Below are positions 6,949 through 7,895 of a stretch of 7,895 bases of DNA, in pieces. Below the pieces are notes generated by a model. That model saw only the letters and a list, made by a program, of their open reading frames with translations. It made no database searches and was not told the origin of the DNA. The position numbers and the translations under genes were made by a program. The DNA is from Frankiales bacterium (GTDB taxonomy: Bacteria; Actinomycetota; Actinomycetes; Mycobacteriales; SCTD01): positions 1 through 7,895 of the forward strand of contig JAODNF010000465.1 in the NCBI GenBank assembly GCA_025464915.1, written 5' to 3'. Position 1 is the first letter of the stretch; every line of letters starts with the position of its first letter.

Positions 6949-6957
6949 GTGGCGATC
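6943..6957. repeat. Short perfect inverted repeat around the GTG start codon
   Basis: GATCGC and GCGATC flank the start codon GTG exactly, giving two 6-base arms with a 3-base spacer. It could be an operator overlapping the transcription start, or a small hairpin that exposes or hides the start codon. It may also be chance, since the right arm is coding (Ala-Ile). Confidence 0.35.
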
Positions 6958-7347
6958 GATCCAGCAGCCCTGTCCCCGGCGGCCCTGCAGTTCCTGGTGG
7001 AGCGGCACCTCGCGACCCTGACGACCCTGCGGCCGGACGGGTCACCGCACGTCGTGGCCGTGGGCTTCACGTGGGACGACGAGGCCGGGCTGGCGCGCGT
7101 CATCACCGACGGCGGCTCCCGCAAGGCGGCCCACGTGGCAGCCGGTTCGCGCGCCGTGGTGGCCCAGGTGGACGGTCCGAGGTGGATGTCCCTCGAGGGC
7201 CCGGCAGTCGTGTCGGGCGCCCCGGATCGGGTGGCCGATGCCGTCGGTCGCTACGCGGCGCGCTACCGGGTCCCGCGGGACAACCCCACCAGGGTGGTCA
7301 TCGAGATCGCGGTCGACCGTGCGCTGGGCTCGTCGACAGTGCGCTAG
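6949..7347 (+). CDS. F420-dependent PPOX-fold oxidoreductase, biliverdin reductase (Rv2074) family
   Basis: This 132-residue cytosolic protein has a split beta-barrel flavin/deazaflavin-binding fold. It closely resembles M. tuberculosis Rv2074 as I recall it, an F420H2-dependent biliverdin reductase of the FDOR-B group. Shared stretches include ERHLATLTTLRPDGSPHVVAVGFT (residues about 18-41), ARVITDGGSRKAAH (54-67), VAQVDGPRWMSLEGPAVV (75-92), RYAARYRVPRDNP (101-113) and RVVIEIAVDRALGS (115-128). Family length is about 137 residues, so it is full length. GTG 6949 is chosen because the protein then aligns with the Rv2074 N-terminus and the codon sits 6 bases after a TANNNT element, suggesting leaderless expression. 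Its TAG shares a CTAG with the stop of the convergent regulator. The physiological substrate here is unknown. It has no obvious link to the neighbouring catabolic genes, apart from a shared divergent promoter region with the transporter. Confidence 0.85.
   Translation: MAIDPAALSPAALQFLVERHLATLTTLRPDGSPHVVAVGFTWDDEAGLARVITDGGSRKAAHVAAGSRAVVAQVDGPRWMSLEGPAVVSGAPDRVADAVGRYAARYRVPRDNPTRVVIEIAVDRALGSSTVR
7344..7347. other. CTAG shared by the stop codons of two convergent genes
   Basis: TAG at 7345-7347 ends the F420-dependent reductase on plus. The same four bases read on minus (7346-7344) give the TAG that ends the Lrp regulator. The two coding regions therefore overlap by four bases and leave no room for an ordinary intrinsic terminator between them. 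Confidence 0.9.
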
Positions 7348-7796
7348 TCCGCCACGTGGTGGCGGCCCTCCCACGGCGTGCTGAGCACCACGGTCGTGCG
7401 ACTGCTCACCTGCGCCGCAGACCGGATCTCCTGCAGGAGCACCTCGAGCTCGGCCGGTCCGGGGACGCGGACCTTGAGGATGTAGCTCTCGTCGCCCGCG
7501 ACGCTGTGGCAGGCCTCGATCTGCGTGATGTGCTGCAGCCGCTCCGGTGCGTCGTCCGGTGCTGCGGGGTCGGTCGGCTTGATCGACACGAACGCGGTGA
7601 GCGGCGCGCCTGCCGCGACGGGGTCGACCTGCGCCCCGTACCCGTGGATGGCGCCTCGCTGCTCGAGCCGCCGTACTCGCTGGTGGACCGCACTGGTCGA
7701 CAGACCGGTGTCCTTGGCCAGGTCGGTGTAGCTGCGCCGACCGTCGGCGGCCAGCAGCTGCAGGAGCTGGCGGTCGACGCCGTCGTAGTCGCTCAC
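7344..7796 (-). CDS. lrpA: Lrp/AsnC family transcriptional regulator, LrpA (Rv3291c)-like
   Basis: This 150-residue feast/famine regulator has an N-terminal winged helix-turn-helix (about 5-60; recognition region LSTSAVHQRVRRLEQRGAI at 32-50). It is followed by an effector-binding RAM domain (about 65-140) with the GDESYILKVRV core (101-111). The segment PDDAPERLQHITQIEACHSVAGDESY closely parallels M. tuberculosis LrpA, recalled from memory. LrpA lies next to lat (Rv3290c), and lysine and other amino acids are reported effectors. Here the gene is about 6.3 kb from the lat stop and follows an acyl-CoA dehydrogenase, which it overlaps by GTGA (GTG start 7796-7794). No separate ribosome site is seen, so translation is probably coupled. 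A role in controlling the lysine genes, the divergent promoter at 6901-6948, or the dehydrogenase operon is inferred from family and position. Confidence 0.87.
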   Translation of the reverse strand: MSDYDGVDRQLLQLLAADGRRSYTDLAKDTGLSTSAVHQRVRRLEQRGAIHGYGAQVDPVAAGAPLTAFVSIKPTDPAAPDDAPERLQHITQIEACHSVAGDESYILKVRVPGPAELEVLLQEIRSAAQVSSRTTVVLSTPWEGRHHVAD

Positions 7797-7895
7797 GGGC
7801 GGGTCAACGAGCGTCCGATGACGATGCGCTGAACATGGTTGGTGCCCTCGATGATCTGCATGTCCTTGTCCTCGCGGAAGTAGCGCTCCGCTGCG
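7793..7895 (-). CDS. Acyl-CoA dehydrogenase, C-terminal 33 residues (runs off the right edge)
   Basis: The minus strand encodes AAERYFREDKDMQIIEGTN then VQRIVIGRSLTRP and a stop. This is the conserved C-terminus of acyl-CoA dehydrogenases, including the EGTN-x-x-QR element near the FAD and acyl pocket. The enzyme would introduce a 2,3 double bond into an acyl-CoA and pass electrons to electron-transfer flavoprotein. The EGTN-x-x-QR form suits the short/medium-chain group; glutaryl-CoA dehydrogenases, as I recall, carry an EGTHDIH form, so that assignment is not favoured. Its TGA overlaps the GTG of the Lrp regulator. Chain-length preference cannot be judged from this piece. Confidence 0.85.
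   Translation of the reverse strand, partial: AAERYFREDKDMQIIEGTNHVQRIVIGRSLTRP

Noticed and set aside
7793..7895. Glutaryl-CoA dehydrogenase to complete a lysine-to-crotonyl-CoA pathway
   Set aside because: The visible C-terminus has the general EGTN-x-x-QR form, not the EGTHDIH-like form recalled for glutaryl-CoA dehydrogenases; too little sequence to claim it.

Overview
The window looks like chromosomal DNA of a high-GC actinomycete. By eye it is about 70% G+C. Genes are tightly packed, GTG starts are common, and the start of one gene often overlaps the stop of the one before it. Two proteins match Mycobacterium tuberculosis proteins as I remember them: the Lrp-type regulator next to lat (Rv3291c) and the F420-dependent biliverdin reductase family (Rv2074). 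I cannot name the genus.

Left part (1-2585). The plus strand carries the C-terminal 250 codons of L-lysine 6-aminotransferase (lat). It is followed by an aldehyde dehydrogenase whose GTG start overlaps the lat stop. Together they form the L-lysine to 2-aminoadipate module: transamination, then oxidation of the semialdehyde or piperideine-6-carboxylate. The first 300 bases are anomalous. They encode, on the minus strand, the matching central piece of a second, diverged lat. The two pieces meet head to head at 300/301 with no indel and with both N-terminal halves missing. This is either a chimeric join or a striking inverted duplication, and it is the strongest oddity in the window.

Middle part (2596-6900, minus strand). 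A three-gene operon reads MFS transporter, then class III CoA-transferase (CaiB/BaiF family), then a thiamine-diphosphate (ThDP) enzyme of the acetolactate synthase/2-oxoacid decarboxylase superfamily. It runs tail to tail into the lysine module with only 10 bases between the stop codons. Its substrate is not settled by sequence. A dicarboxylate or oxoacid route is plausible, either lysine-derived (2-oxoadipate and glutarate) or oxalate-like.

Right part (6901-7895). A divergent 48-base region separates the MFS gene from a small F420-dependent reductase. That gene ends on a CTAG whose two strands provide its own stop and the stop of the convergent Lrp/AsnC regulator. Upstream of the regulator on the same strand, again overlapping by GTGA, is the C-terminal end of an acyl-CoA dehydrogenase that runs out of the window. 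The regulator resembles LrpA, known as a neighbour and regulator of lat in mycobacteria, so the whole window may be a lysine/carboxylic-acid catabolism region with its own regulator.

No tRNA, rRNA, CRISPR, insertion sequence or phage gene was seen. There is no stretch over 300 bases without coding sequence.
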